A stretch of DNA of 64,000 bases from the NCBI RefSeq assembly GCF_031877795.1, contig NC_133943.1:10719001-10783000 (forward strand). Reading direction: 5' to 3'. Origin of the DNA: Strix aluco. Lineage: Eukaryota > Chordata > Aves > Strigiformes > Strigidae. Position numbers and translations under genes: made by a program. Below the pieces are notes generated by a model, which worked only from the letters and a program-made list of their open reading frames with translations, was not told the DNA's origin and did no database searches. Of the stretch, positions 13,209 to 26,450 are shown piece after piece. The first letter of the stretch is position 1; the number at the start of each line of letters is the position of its first letter.

Positions 13209-15790
13209 CAAACAGCCTTTTCTCTTATTGTAGTATCAAACCAGATGTGAGTTTTTCCTTTTTTCTACAAACACCTCTCTGCCCCTGGGCATCAGGGTTA
13301 CACCGTTCCAGGAGGAAGATTCCTAATGTGCTGTAGTTCACATACTGCTTTTGTTATACCGCTCTAGATTAGTTTTGCTAGCAAATACCAACAAAAAAGC
13401 AAGCAGGCAAATTGGAGCAAAAGGCTCAAACCCAAAAATAAACGAAAAAGGATTACTTCACTACATCTCACTAGCTATTCCAGCCTAATAGTAAGTAGTC
13501 CAGTAGGAGCCTTTTAACTAAGCTGTGCAGTGTATTAAACTTGATCGTATTTTTAGATCTCCTGAACTATGTATGAGCTGTGTTTATTACTCTGTAACAG
13601 TACAGTCAAGTGCTGAACCGAAAGCAAACATCACCTCCAGCTCATTTAGTTTGAACAAAACCCAAAGTTGCAGCCAGAACTCCTCTTCCTCCCCATCTGA
13701 CCTAAATCTGTACACTGTGGCACCTCTCTGAAGCAAGTCATGCTTTTAGAAGTCATTGAGAGTCTTTGATACACCACTAACAGCATTCCTCTCCAAACAA
13801 ATAACCCAAACCTCCAGGCTAATAACACTAACGTCTGTAAGACTCTACTCCTTTTGAGAAGTTAAAGCTTCATCTGACACTTGGGATATTGCCCCTCCCT
13901 TTCTATCAAGTTGATACCATCTTCCATTCAAGAATGTTTATAAATTATTTTCTAATGGAAGCCTATGAGATTTTTTTAAAGAGCAATCTGCTTGTTCTAG
14001 GCTTCATACATTGATCCCAGAAAGACAGTTTTTGTAGGGACAGTGAAAAAGCCATTTTCAAAAGGAAGACAGTAGATTCCCACAGAGCCTACAACCCTAG
14101 AGATGTCCCTCAGATGAATTCCTTTACTTGACAGCTTGCTCAACAGACAAAACTCCCAGCAGAAATCAGCACAATACATCTAACTAAAGCCAGTCCCCAC
14201 TTTCCTGCTTAGGAACGTGTCTCCCCTGCAGCCTTCCTCTTACCCCCATACCCAGTTGACGCTGCTTCTGGCCTCCTGGGCAGCCAAAGAAACTGCTCTT
14301 CAGGGTCACAGTTTCCCAAAACCTCTGTTGTGAACCCTTAAAAAAATCTAAGCCCCTGAAAGTCTGATGGTGCCGTTATTTCTGGGCAACCTCTCCAGAA
14401 ACGTTTATATGGTGGGCTCTTTATATATCAGGGAGGTCAGCATGACCAGGGGACATTGTATAGCCAGTCTGCTTAGCATAAAGCTACCCAGGAAGAAATT
14501 ACATGTACAGAGACAAATCCAAAATACAGGATTTTGAAAAAGAAAAAAAAAATAATTTATTAATCTGTCAGCATTTCTTAAGTTTCACTGTCATATCCAA
14601 GGTTTGGTTGCTCTTTCCTAGTCTGATCTTATCTTGCAAACCACATGCTCTCACTCAAGACAAAGTCATAAAATGCCTGGTGAATGAGGCATGCCTTGTA
14701 TTAAGGCTTGAAAGCCAAATCACTCAGGTTATCCAGACTGCAGGATGATGACAGTTTCCAGAGAGGAGAATTGTCTTGTGTCTATGCTTAGTTATCAGAA
14801 CACCAGAGCTCTAAACTTCAGCCCTCTATTTGATCAGAGCATCTTGACGTTAACATACAAGGAGTCAGTTGGTCTCCAAGGAGTGCAGAACCAAAACATA
14901 ATGAGTTTTAAAGCTCAAACCACAAACTCTGAATTATACTCCACCTGCATTTCATAAACAGGATTATGCTGGACTAGCCTATTTTGAAATATGACCACTT
15001 CTCATATGGCTGGGCTGCCCCAGTTCTGCCTCAGGCCTTGGATGTCTGCCTTTACGGGCTCTTGCTAGTTTGTTCCACCTTCATCATCAACTCATGTAAA
15101 AGAATGGTCATTAAGTTTCTTGTGAGTTTTCCCTCTGCTGTGCAATGACTATCACAGAGGTTTCTAACAGAGGTTTTTACCAGTATTAGTTCCTACTTTG
15201 GGTTTGGGAAAAAAAGTAATTGAGAAGTGAACCTCCTTCTGAATTGGTGTTGATTTTATTCCAGCCTGTAGGACATCTCTCATTTGAAGCAAACCTTCCC
15301 CTTCTGGAACAAGGATATACTTTGCAGTCCTTCAGAGCTGGGCACCGTTTTTCCAGGTTACATTATTTGACCAAAATGGTCCATGAAATGCTTGCTAATT
15401 GCTACAAGATTTAAAAAGGAAAAGAACAGACCTGTTCAATAGGGTTCCCCTAAAGCATTTTTGCTCAGAATGGCACAGTGGTGGAACAACAATGCAAAAT
15501 GTGCCCTGCTTACTGAACACCAAATTACTGGGATCATTTTCTAACAGGGAAAGAAAGAAAAATATGTAAAGGTAATTATGACATTTTTCATTGTTTTCAA
15601 TAAATCTAAGCCTCTAATTACCCAAACTATTTATGGGAGGGTTTAGACGAAGTGTGTTAGCTCTCTCTTTCCTCAGGGCTCAACAGTTACAGGGCTTGTT
15701 TCAGTAATCCCAGATTATTCTCTCATTTTACCTGTCCCCTTGCTCCATTAACCTGTTTGCTTTCAGACATCTATTTAAAGAAGTTTGCAG
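13209..15790. other. Gene-free intergenic DNA
   Basis: AT-rich sequence with short open frames only. No feature is recognised. Confidence 0.6.
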
Positions 15791-15830
15791 CATTTACACT
15801 GGTGTAATGCTATTGATATAGAAATTACTT
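15791..15830. repeat. Ancient amniote repeat fragment with TTACAC..GTGTAA core
   Basis: CATTTACACTGGTGTAATGC followed by TATTGATATAGAAATTACTT matches the old sauropsid repeat segment with TTTACACTGGTGTAAAT and CATTGACTTCAATGGAGTTACT. The second half is worn. Confidence 0.48.
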
Positions 15831-18800
15831 GAGCCTGTTTCAGTCTGTCAGCTTGACAACAGAACAGAATGTTGTGTTTTCAGGAGCAACTATTTACCAT
15901 GCAGGATCCTTCTAAAATTCTTGTTTTTTTAACATACTCCCCTCAAATTTCCATTAATTTCAAGTGGCAGTCTGGTACCCAGTTTGTTTCTGTATCAGTT
16001 TAGTAATCAAACCAGTAAATTAATTCAAAGTGAGTCTAAACCAGATCCTGAGAGTGGACACCCTTAAACCCCTTAAATGGACACAGATCCATCGGAAACT
16101 GGTTTTCTAGGAAAATTTTTCTGCCTAAAGAGAACTAAGTCCAAACCCACAACTGACAGATGATGGTTCCAGCTTTGGACTTCAGGTGCTTTCATGCATC
16201 TCTCATTGCCACACCAGACTGGAAGTGCCTCACAAGCCCGTCTAGCTTCATTGCAAGGTGTGATGGGTGGTTGGGAGTGAGGGGCAGTACTGCTGAGCCA
16301 GACCTTTACAGATGCAGTGGTAGGAGTTACAGATCTCATCTATTCAGCCATGTTAGACAACTCCTCTGTGCAGGTGTCTTTGACGTACAAGTCTCAGGGT
16401 CTCTCCTGTTGTCACATCAAAGGATCAGAGGAACTAGGTCTGGGCTCCAGAAAGTAGGGGACTCTCTACACTGATGCTGCCCCTGTTTCCTAAGGGTTTT
16501 TCATCCCCAAGGCATTCACACTGCATGCAGGTTACTTCACAGGCAGGTTCCTCTTTAGTGAACAACTGTGGCAGGGAGACAGACGGACTAAGGGACAGCA
16601 CACACCGAAGTCCAGACCTTGTATGAACAACAGGCAATCCACACTGCCTGACCTGGAGGTCACAGGGTGAAAATATGTGAAATACATGCATTATGAACAA
16701 GGCCAATAAAAGGCTTAGAGTAGCTGCTGGACTGTGCCTCTGGTTAAAATATGAACTCTGTGTCATGGATTAGGTTCTAACCAGAATAAACCAGTAATCA
16801 GATTTTCAGAGATAGGGATCTATCTTCTATGGTGCTAAGCATTCTGGCCTTGATCAAGCAGATTATTTCTGAACAACTTTAAATCAATTGGAACAGTTCC
16901 TGGATATCCAAAACCTCATTTATGTGCATCTGAAAGATTATTCCAATTACATCAGCTGTTTTAATAAAAAACATTGGCTCTACCTACCACTCCTGACTTG
17001 CTTATGTCCTTAGACCATCATGGCTATACTGCTGTTACCACTGTAACACAGTAGGGCATGTATATCTGCAATCGTATGGAGCCAATTAGGTGACTCATTG
17101 ACCGTTAACACCCGTCGTTTAGATAAACGTACCTACATAATCCTGTGATTTAAACTTCTGAAGGGACAGGTCTGAGGGAATAAAGTAAAGAGTTTATTCC
17201 CACCAGAAATACCACGGTCCTCCTTCACTCCTTACCCAAAAGCATACTCGACTCCTGGTCCCTGCTCTCAGCAAACCTCTAGGAACCAAGAAGTGTCTCA
17301 TCTCCTGCTAGCCCTGGTCCACACAAAGGATGCTTGAATCCTACAGCTCTCAGTGGTGCTGCTGGCTCAGGTGGCAGGGCCCGAGGGATATCCTTCCCAC
17401 TCAGATGGAGAGGACCCTGTTTTTCACGCATTTTCTGTTTAGCTAGGAAATTAGCCAAAACAAAATAAACTCTTCGTTCCCCACATACAAAGGTTATTAA
17501 AGCTACAAAGTTGGACACTCAAAATTAGGAAAAAACAACATTGCGGTTTGTAGGAGCATTTTGATCTGTTCTCCATGCACATGTCCTGTATATATGAGAT
17601 CACAGGACACCTGCCTTATTGGTGCCCAAGATAGAATTGCTCTGGGGTTTCATCAGGGTTAACTATCAAAGCAAGAAGTTGTCTGAAAAACATTTGGTTT
17701 TGGTCACCAAACTATGAAAAAGGCGTATGTTCCTGGTTGGGTCGATATATCTATCCTTAGGAGAGGTATCCTTTGTATCAGAAAACCCAGGACTCAGTTC
17801 TAACTGCCATGCCCCAGAATGGTTATTGCATTTTTAAGCTCTGGAGCACTCTGGGATGGTTGAAGAACTGGCAGCTGATTGCGCTTAGAAACAGGTCACT
17901 AAAGGACCTTCTCCTGTACTAAATGAATTCATTTTTGTGGATCCTTTTTTTTCCTTGTTGTTCTGATCCAGTTAAAGTCACTGCAGCCAAATTAAAAAGG
18001 CATAACTAGCTTATTGGGTTTGGCAAGGGTGATTGTTTAAGGTTTTAAAATCACATGTTACTTAGTTTAATGTACTTTAAGTTTACATTTATGTTTTGTT
18101 CATGGTTTGAAGTCCTGGACAATTTTTCAAAGAACACTTTTAAGTTATCACCATTTTTATTCCTGCTAGTATTGATCAGCCTCAGGGGAAATAACAAGCC
18201 ATTCTCTTGTGCAGAACTGTAAATGCAAAATAACATTCTGTTGAAATACATAAACCTTTTGTGTCTCACCATGATCTGAGAATTATTAGCAGGGGCGTAT
18301 CCTTTAATAACTTTGAAAAATGAACAAACTTATAACAGCTGGGAAAGGTTTTAACATACAGCTGTTATGGGAAATTTGCTGGAATTCATGATTCACATCT
18401 GAATTTAGAGACTGGATGAGATTAAACATTTTCTACAAATAGATCTTCATATTTAGATATTTGGATTTTGGCTTTTGAACAAATGTTAGACTGTCATATA
18501 TAATCTAAAAGCTTCTATTGACAAATGAAAGGAAATTGTGAAATTACTTTTCATAACCTTTGTTTTAATTAGGTTTCCACTTTCTCATTATAATAATAGA
18601 CAGTCCCTGAAGACTTTCAAATTGGTATTTGTTTCCTTCACCTTCTGAATCTATGAAATCTCATCACATATGTTACTTCAAGTCATCAGGTAGAAGCCAG
18701 ATTACAGCCAAATACAGGCTGACAATTCTACAGACTAAATGTTACAGGTGAGTGTATACCTGGTTGAAGCTGTATTCTCTTTGTGCAAATCTGGAAGCAC

Positions 18801-21800
18801 CTTCCAATTTACGGCCAAAATCTCCACTAACTGTAAAATCCACACCACTAGCAGCAGAATTAATACCTTGAGGGTGCATACCTGAGGTCATCAAAGAAGT
18901 CCTTTCCTTTTTCAAAGTTGTATGGAAATGGATTTAATGTGCAACCAAAGCCATAAACTCAGCAGTACCATGGATGAGGAGATGGTAGGACTGCAAAGCT
19001 GAAAAGGGCACTGACACAAGGACTGGTATGTTGCTCTCAGTTTGTTCACCTTCAGCCCTTGCCCTTCCAGATCTGCATCTTTCCTCCTGACTCTCACAGT
19101 CCTGGGGCTTAGGGATTGTCTGTTGGAGCCACAACAGTGAAAAACTGAAGAGCCATGACAGTGATGGGGGAGAAATGCACAGAAAAGAAGAAAACACTTC
19201 AAGAGGGAAATGCAAATGATAAGCAAATAAATAAGAATGAAATGGACTCTTTTAGCAACAGACATGCTGATGTACTGCAGATTAGAGAAGCTGCTGTGGA
19301 CTGCTCTGAGAAGCATTTTGCTGGCATTAGTTGGTGATTCTCCTTCTTCCCTCCTCATTTCTACAGGGAGAGTGGGAAATCATTGGAACTTGCATGTTTC
19401 CTCGATTTATGGCCCCAGAAGCAATCAAATCCACAGTGCCTTCTATGTTGCTCAGAGCAGTGATACAGAGCTCCCCATGGCCCAGAGACATACACATGCT
19501 CTAACCTTGGCTGAACCCTTCTACCATTAGTCTTGATAATTGATGGAACCCAAGGAGAAATGACTGCAGTTTAATAACATTCGATGGTTTCTGGGTGACT
19601 AGTGGTGTGTGACTAAAGCAACATTTAGGTTAGGCATTACCCAATATTTTTCAATGGAGGCCGCAAGGGTAAGGGAAAGCAGGAAATGTGGAAGAAGAAG
19701 GTCTCAAAAAAGTGGAAAATAATATCTCCACACTCCTATTCTGAGTTTCTTCCTTATGAACATGGCATTTTGTGACCTGTTGATGTGGCAGATGATGGTC
19801 TTTGGAGAGTGTTCCTCAGATATGAAATCAGTGATTAGAACTTGCATAAATAAGCAAAGAAATTTTACATCTGTTTCCCAGGTACGTCAGGACTTAAATC
19901 TTCTTGTCTCATTTTCTGCTGACATAAGAGCAAAAGTAGATCCAACAATAATTATGGAAAATCTTAAGGAAACAGATTTATTAAGATCCATTATGCTGGT
20001 GACCTCTTTGTAATATCTTGCAGGACCAGAGCTCAATCATGTGAAATACCCACCCACACACCCCCAAAGCCTCAAATATACCTAAGCAAAATGGATGATA
20101 TTACTTTTTAACTTTGAACTGTCATTATTCCTATCTGCCGTATGTAGATATAAGTGCAACATTATGCATGAGCAGAGATTTCACTTAGATCATGCAGAGC
20201 TGATCAATTTTTAGAGATCTGAATACTATTCCTTTAGCCTACTAATATTACTAATGTTGCATTGCTGTCTTTCATCAACATAGTGAGAAAGTCAAGCCAG
20301 CTCTCCACTGGAAAAGATCTAGCTGTAGTTGTAAGGTCCCTGAAATAAATGCCACTCACACTGGCCTACTAAACTGTTTAATCAGTATAGTATCAAGCTA
20401 AATAAACTCTATCTGTGGTTTGGTTTTTTTTTTCCTGGAATAATCATATGCTAATGGTATAGAAACAAAAAACCCACATTTTGCACTGACAAATTCCCAA
20501 GAGATGCTCCATATATGGGCAAATTTCCATGCTGACAGAAATTATTTGTTTCCAGTAGGTAGTATCAAAGATACCATAACCTAGAACTTTGTAATATGAA
20601 AAAAATACAGCTGAATATTCTGCACCAAATACACAAAGTCTGTACCTTTTCAGCTAAAGGAATATCACCAGCGATTGATAGTTGTTAAGGACCATTAACA
20701 TACAAGTGATAAATTCTGCTAACCAGCAGCATAAGGCAGTGATACCTACACGGTTTAAAGAAAACCACTGCAAAATTTCAGTCCTTTTCATGCTTTGACA
20801 GCTATACAATAGATAGTCCAGCAAGTTGGTAGGACAACCTGTGGACTGGAAACTATGAAATACACAGCTCACAACACCCAGAAAATACCTACATAAGAAC
20901 AGAGCAGAAGATACCACCAGCTTGCTAATTTCTTGCCATACTGGAGAATGTTTTTTCCCTTTCAACCTGAAGAAATATATCTGAATGGAAAGCAAAATAA
21001 AGGATCATAAGAAATGTCAGATCTTATGGTCAATATATTACCATGAGCTATGGTGAGGAAAGTGGTAGAGTAGAATGGTACTCATGGCCAAATTTTCAGG
21101 AGCTCAGCATGCAAAACGCCAAGTTGTTTTAAAAATCAGACTGCTTCTTCTGGAGTCTAGCTGGGAGTTGATTTCTTTTGAAAATCTGGCTGTAATAACG
21201 CATAAACAATGTTCTTCTAGTAAAAGAGCCCCTGTTGGCTGCATGTTTAATTTATGTGTATTTAATCATCCATGATAATACAGTAAGTCTTGTTGAGTAC
21301 AAGATGTGAGATCAGACTGCTGCCCATATGTAAAGAACAAATTCATATTAACCACAGTAACACATATGCCTAACTTGGCCAAACCTCTTAGCCAAAATCT
21401 GGGACTTGCTAACATATCAATATGGAAGACATATGTTCTTCAGGATATAAATTATGATGCTTTTCATCATATTACTTGTGCAGTCCAGTTTATGGAGTAA
21501 AGCAGCTTAGCAGGGATGTTTGGATGGATGGAAAAAGCATGAATCATAAGTGAAATTCCCATAGCTCTTATTTGATAGGCACCTAGTTACTCTGGGCAAT
21601 GTGGGTTAATAGAGCTAAACTAATAGTCAAGATGAGCAAGCCTTCCCGTTCTGTGTCCCATCTGGAAACACAGGTGACACAACTTGTCTGTCACAGACTT
21701 GCTGTCTTTATTACACTCAATTTAACCAGAGAAATCAGAGCTTCTATAAAATAGCTGTTATAAAAACACTTGTATACGTTTCACTAGACAATTATGAGCC

Positions 21801-22370
21801 TTCCTTACATTATTTCAATGGTTGTGGCGAGTATTTCTCAGGCAAAGCAATTAATTAAATTAATGGTTTAAAATACACAAATGCTGTGCCTTGATTTTTA
21901 AAATTCCTTCTTTAAGCTATTTATATGCTGAATATTCTAGTGCTGGGACAACAGATTCCCTGGATACTGCTGGGAATGTACTTTAATTTTCAGAAAATTT
22001 CTAACACTTTAACCAGTATTGCTTCTCCAACATGAAATCCAAAAGACCATTCCTTACAAATAGCTGTTAATTCTGAAGTACTTGCAGATACCATCTGCAA
22101 TTTCCATTACCTTAGATGAGTAAGGCCATCATATACGGATAAAAACACATTCCATGTCACATTTTATGATTTGAGAAAAACAAGCAGTGCAGAGCTTTAA
22201 TTTGGTATTAACTTGAACAGAAAAACAAAATTAACACTGTAATTACTGTTGACTCCGGTTTGTTAAGAAAGGTGGGAGATTACAGTTTATCCAGCCCAGC
22301 ACTATGGACCTTATACTCATTATGCAGGATTTGCAGCATAGAATTTAAAGACCAGATGGGCAGTCCAGAA
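15831..22370. other. Gene-free intergenic DNA
   Basis: This is 6.5 kb of AT-rich desert. An open frame of 148 codons on the minus strand (18912-19358) has no recognisable domain. A 10-base inverted repeat (18332-18368) is the only structure noted. Confidence 0.6.
18332..18368. repeat. Short inverted repeat around CAGCTG
   Basis: ATAACAGCTG (18332-18341) and CAGCTGTTAT (18359-18368) are perfect reverse complements 17 bases apart. Each carries a CAGCTG E-box. Confidence 0.75.
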
Positions 22371-22435
22371 CTCTGTCCTGTATTCAACAAGAATGTATCT
22401 ATCAAAGGTCCATCTTGTTGAATACAGGCACAGAG
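22371..22435. repeat. Strong hairpin: 22-23 base inverted repeat with 20-base loop
   Basis: The left arm (22371-22392) begins CTCTGTCCTGTATTCAACAA; the right arm (22413-22435) begins TCTTGTTGAATACAGGCACA. The arms are complementary along their whole length, apart from one extra base in the right arm. The loop is 20 bases (22393-22412). No target-site duplication or transposase is nearby. It could be the relic of a template-switch mutation, a tiny inverted-repeat element or, if transcribed, a small-RNA hairpin. Confidence 0.92.
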
Positions 22436-23129
22436 AGATAAAAGTGCTGATTTTTCAGTATCCTTCACTGTAGATGCTCAGCAGATGCTTGGTTTAAGAC
22501 TGGGTGGGAAACAAGACAGTGTTGTATGTGCTCTCCTTACTGCAGATATCTTGGCAGGAGGGGTTGCAGGCAAACAACAATTCATCCTCCAGCACCAACC
22601 CAGAGCTAAAAATGTGGGGCAGCTCAGAGCAGAAACCCAGGCACGCTGGGAGTTACAAGTCAGATTTAGGTCTAGATGCAATGTATTTATGTTAACATGG
22701 CATTAATAGGAACTATTAATCCAGAAACTTCCTCTAGTTCAGCCAATGTTTTTTCCCGTGCACTAATGAGACCTGCTGAAGGTCAGAACTGTGCTGTGGC
22801 TGAGGCAACGATTCTACATGGTACAGGTTCATTACCCCTTATCTCTGCTGCTTTGGTCAGCTCTGTGCGATTCCCAGCTTCCCAGCACTCATGTGCCCCT
22901 GAAAACTGGCACGTCTCCTCGCTCTGCTCAGCATTTCTTGTTGGAGATCCAATGCAGTGAGTTTTTAAGCTCAAGGAGTTTCCCTGGTACAGCAGAGAGG
23001 AGTAGACTTACAGCCATGAAAATACCCGGCATTTGCTTAGGTGTCCGGTCCACCTTCAGCTCCTTAGTAGAGGTAGGAAATATCCTGAACACAACAGGGT
23101 TAAAACCAATCTGACAAATGAGGCAAAGC
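22436..23129. other. Gene-free intergenic DNA
   Basis: Slightly GC-richer than its surroundings. Several short overlapping open frames, none recognisable. No repeat is seen. Confidence 0.5.
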
Positions 23130-23520
23130 ATGGAAAATATGAAGACAGCTATTTGGTAGCACATCTGAACCCTAGCACAGCAATACCATCTGCAATCACT
23201 TAGAGGTGCCCCAGTAAAGCACAGCCCGGAATGCCTGGCTAATAAAGTGTCAGCAGCAGGGGGATTACGAGGGAGATTTACAAGAGTGCATGAGTTTAGT
23301 TGCTGCTGGAGACATCCGATACACTCTGTGTTTGATTCCAGGCTTTGAGACGGCAATGAAATAAGCCCGCAGACTTGTGTCAAAAAGCATTTTAAAGTGA
23401 ACACTTCTATCCCGCATACCTGCAGGAGTCCCAACAATGCTGCATCTCAGCACCTTGCTTGCCAGATGACTCTGAGGCAGGGTGCTGCTCACATCTCATT
23501 TTTTAAACAGCAGCAGAGGT
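23130..23520. promoter_or_regulatory. Candidate regulatory element
   Basis: Non-repetitive sequence with retained CpGs, including CAGCAGGGGGATTACGAGGG (a partial CTCF core), GACGGCAATGAAATAAGCCC and CATTTTAAAGTGAACACTTC. An overlapping minus-strand open frame of 169 codons (22928-23437) has no recognisable domain. The call rests only on sequence texture. Confidence 0.25.
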
Positions 23521-24065
23521 AGGCAGAGAGGCAAACTGCCTGGCTCCCTGGCTCCCACAATGACAGTCCTAAGAGAAGACCCATAGTTACTGCCCCGATG
23601 TGACGTGCAGCTTTCTCCTTTTCTCACTCCTCCCCTTAAAGCTTGTGTGCAATAGAGTATAAGTCATTACGTTTGGGCCAAAACTTGCAAGAGCTATGGG
23701 GAGGTAAGATCTGAGGATTTTTCTCAGGCTCATTTCTAATTTTTAAATAATGGTCTTAAATAGACATATGATTGCTATTTAAATCTAAATTAGATGAAGC
23801 ATGAGTAAACATACTGTAGTGAACACATCAACCCTGGAAAGCTTGATTAGAGGAACAAATGCTGCTTTTTCAATCTATAAGTGATGAACTTCCCAGCTAT
23901 GTTTTCAAATGTGTTTTCCTTTTATGAAGTGGATTTTCCAGGAGGCAATTAGAATGATTTGGGCAAAAACAAAGAGCAAAATATTTTCCCTTCATTGTCT
24001 AAGGCAACATAAATAAGTACCGAGCTTATTACTCACTCCTTTAGTAAATGAAAAGAGAAAATGTT

Positions 24066-24120
24066 TTGTGCTTTGTTTCTGCATCTGACACATAGATGTA
24101 AAATGGGTAATAACCTCAGC
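24066..24120 (-). repeat. MIR/CORE-SINE-like fragment, reverse orientation
   Basis: TTTGTTTCTGCATCTGACAC followed by AGATGTAAAATGGGTAATAA matches the reverse-strand CORE-SINE words (CAGTTTCCCCATCTGTAAAATGGG-type) with one insertion. It is degraded. Confidence 0.45.
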
Positions 24121-24197
24121 CACAGCTATGTCACTTATGACAAAGCTAGCCTATGGCTCCAGTGGAACCACCTATATGATAAAACTTTGTATGTGCT

Positions 24198-24222
24198 GAA
24201 GTGTTTGCAGGATGAGGCTCCT
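24198..24222. repeat. Ancient amniote repeat fragment (edge)
   Basis: GAAGTGTTTGCAGGATGAGG matches the common edge AAGTGTTTGCAGGATCAGGC of the same repeat family. It lies about 190 bases from another copy. Confidence 0.42.
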
Positions 24223-24408
24223 CACCACCTATATATCAGACTGCCTCTTGGCAGTTCATCAGACTGACGGCCCAGCAGCCCAAGTGCCCTGTTGAAGATG
24301 TAAGGGACTATGAAAGCAGAAAAGGAATGGGAACAAGGAATGCACTTGCCCAACCTAAGAAAGTAATTGGAGATATTGTTCACTCTGGATATTCATCAAG
24401 CCTGGAGG

Positions 24409-24474
24409 CTAAATTCTGGCCCCATGGGAGCTGGTGGCAAACCTCCATTGATTTCAGTAAGGTCAGGATTTCAC
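24409..24474. repeat. Ancient amniote interspersed repeat fragment
   Basis: GGCTAAATTCTGGCCCCATG, ACCTCCATTGATTTCAGTAA and GGTCAGGATTTCAC follow the old repeat (AAATTCTGNCC, CTCCATTGACTTCAATGG). It is moderately preserved. Confidence 0.52.
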
Positions 24475-26407
24475 TAGTGATTTATGGAATGAACTAACAT
24501 GACATTTTAACAATCAGTTTTAGTAGTTGAAAGTGTTATTCATTGCAGAGGTAAAGCATTGTTTGATTTTATGTGACAATGTACCTTTAAAAATAGGCAT
24601 CCTGCAAAGCAACAATATAAAATGCAGCACTTAAATTACATTATGATGAGGAATGACACCAGGGAATGAAACCAAGGAAATGTTCCCTTTCATTCCTCTC
24701 ATACTTTCAGCAGTTATGAAGACACTGTTACTGGTAAATTTAGATCACCTTTCCTGAACTTCAGAGTTGATTGTTTGCAGTTTCTTTCATTTCTGGCAAA
24801 ACACAAGGGCCTGTTTTTCAATATGAACTAAGGATTTTTCTGAGCAAGGATGACGATCCACCAACACATGAGTTGTTCATGGGGTGTTACAGGACAAAGA
24901 AGAAAAACGAGGTCTCCTATCCAAACACATGTCTGGCTGAATATATACATTAATAATAGCTATAATAATCTCTTTGTAACTCTGTTGTTAACTCTGCCAT
25001 CATAATCATTTCCATTTTCAATTCCAAGTTAAAACACTACCAGAAAAATTGTATAGTAGGTCTTGGGACAACTTAAAAGTTTTCAGTCCTTTATAAAAGA
25101 ATGACTTGCTTCCTGTAAAAATCAGATCTCTCTGGTTTGAGATTTTCTGCTATCACAAACGAAAAATGCTCTAAGCAAGGGCATAAAGGCATATTTACAA
25201 ATAGCCAATAGCATGTGTTGATTTCTGATTTGATTTTCCTTTGCTCTGTTTTGCTTTGGGGGTTTTTTGAGAGCATATATTTGTCATTAAAAATGTGACT
25301 GTAGGAAGAGGACTGGAAGGTGGCTCCTTTTGACTTCCCCAGCTACAGATCAGGACCAGAATGCATTTATCCTATAACAGTAGATAAACTTGCCCATTTC
25401 TCCATGCTCAGGGTAGGGACTGGTTTGGTTTTGAAGCTTTTCAGCAGACTTTCTTTCCAAACACTGTCAACCATGCTGAATTCTGGCTGCTCAGTGCCTG
25501 CCAGTCTCAGCCCCAGCACTCCAAAGCAGCGCTTGCGTGATCACAGCAGCAAGACAGAGCAGCACAGCTCACAAACATGCTTTGGCATTTGAGAAGTTCA
25601 AAGCCCATTTTTCCTTGTCTCCTGAAAGTCACTGTTTTAAATCGGATACCTTGTCCAAAGTCCACAGAGGATAATAGAGCTGATGAACAGGACTGTCCAC
25701 TGGTGTTCATGGGTTTTGAAGGGACTCTGTCGGTGCTGTGCATGATGCTTTCTTGGCCAGTTTTATTTTGAGGATTTTAACTTGCAGGTCTGGGGAAAAA
25801 AAACCTGTCACAGTAATGGGGGGTGATCACGTTTTTTCATATTTTGTTTCTTAACTGAGTGTTTTGGTAAATTAACTTCTAAAGAAACTTAATCAGGAAA
25901 GCCCTTCATTCTGCCTTAATTTTTAAAAGAAGTCAGCAGCGTTCCCAGTTTTCCTTTTGCATGCTTGTTAACTTTGTTTTTGTAACCCCACTATCATGCT
26001 TCTGCCTGTTAAGCCATTCCCGATCATCTATGCTGCATTTTGCATCAACACAAGACAAAAGATCCAGCCCTGGCAGAGGCTCAGGGCTTCCTCACTCTTA
26101 ATAAGCATTCTCCAGCCCAATTTAGCTGTTACTTGCCATTAAAAGCAGCCAATGATTCAGAGGATGAAGCCCTGCAAGCATGTTGATCTTTTAAATTGTT
26201 CCTTTATACCAAAGCAGTAGTGATTCAAAGCAGTTGCAGGTATGCCTGGATTTATTCAACAGACCCGTTCTTCCAGTCCTTTAGAATTGTCATTTTGTAA
26301 TTGTCTAGGAAAATTTATTGTTTCTTTCAAAACAATGAGGAAAATAAAAGCCTCGTTCAAAATCAAATGAGTTTTAATAACCAGCTTTGCAGTAATGCAA
26401 ACTGCAG
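24475..26407. other. Gene-free intergenic DNA
   Basis: AT-rich sequence. The stretch 26080-26190 (CTTAATAAGCATTC, CCCAATTTAGCTG, CCATTAAAAGCAGCC) has some enhancer-like texture but too little for a call. No gene or repeat is seen. Confidence 0.5.
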
Positions 26408-26440
26408 CCTGATCCTGCCATAGTGACTTAAGTCCTGGGT
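26408..26440. repeat. Possible ancient amniote repeat fragment
   Basis: CCTGATCCTGCCATAGTGAC and TTAAGTCCTGGG resemble an edge of the old repeat seen elsewhere in the window. It is short and weak. Confidence 0.3.
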
Positions 26441-26450
26441 TTGCATTAAG

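Noticed and set aside
22928..23437. Minus-strand open frame of 169 codons in the desert
   Set aside because: No recognisable domain, Cys/Leu-rich product without structure, and no splice or start context; it overlaps several other open frames. Likely chance.
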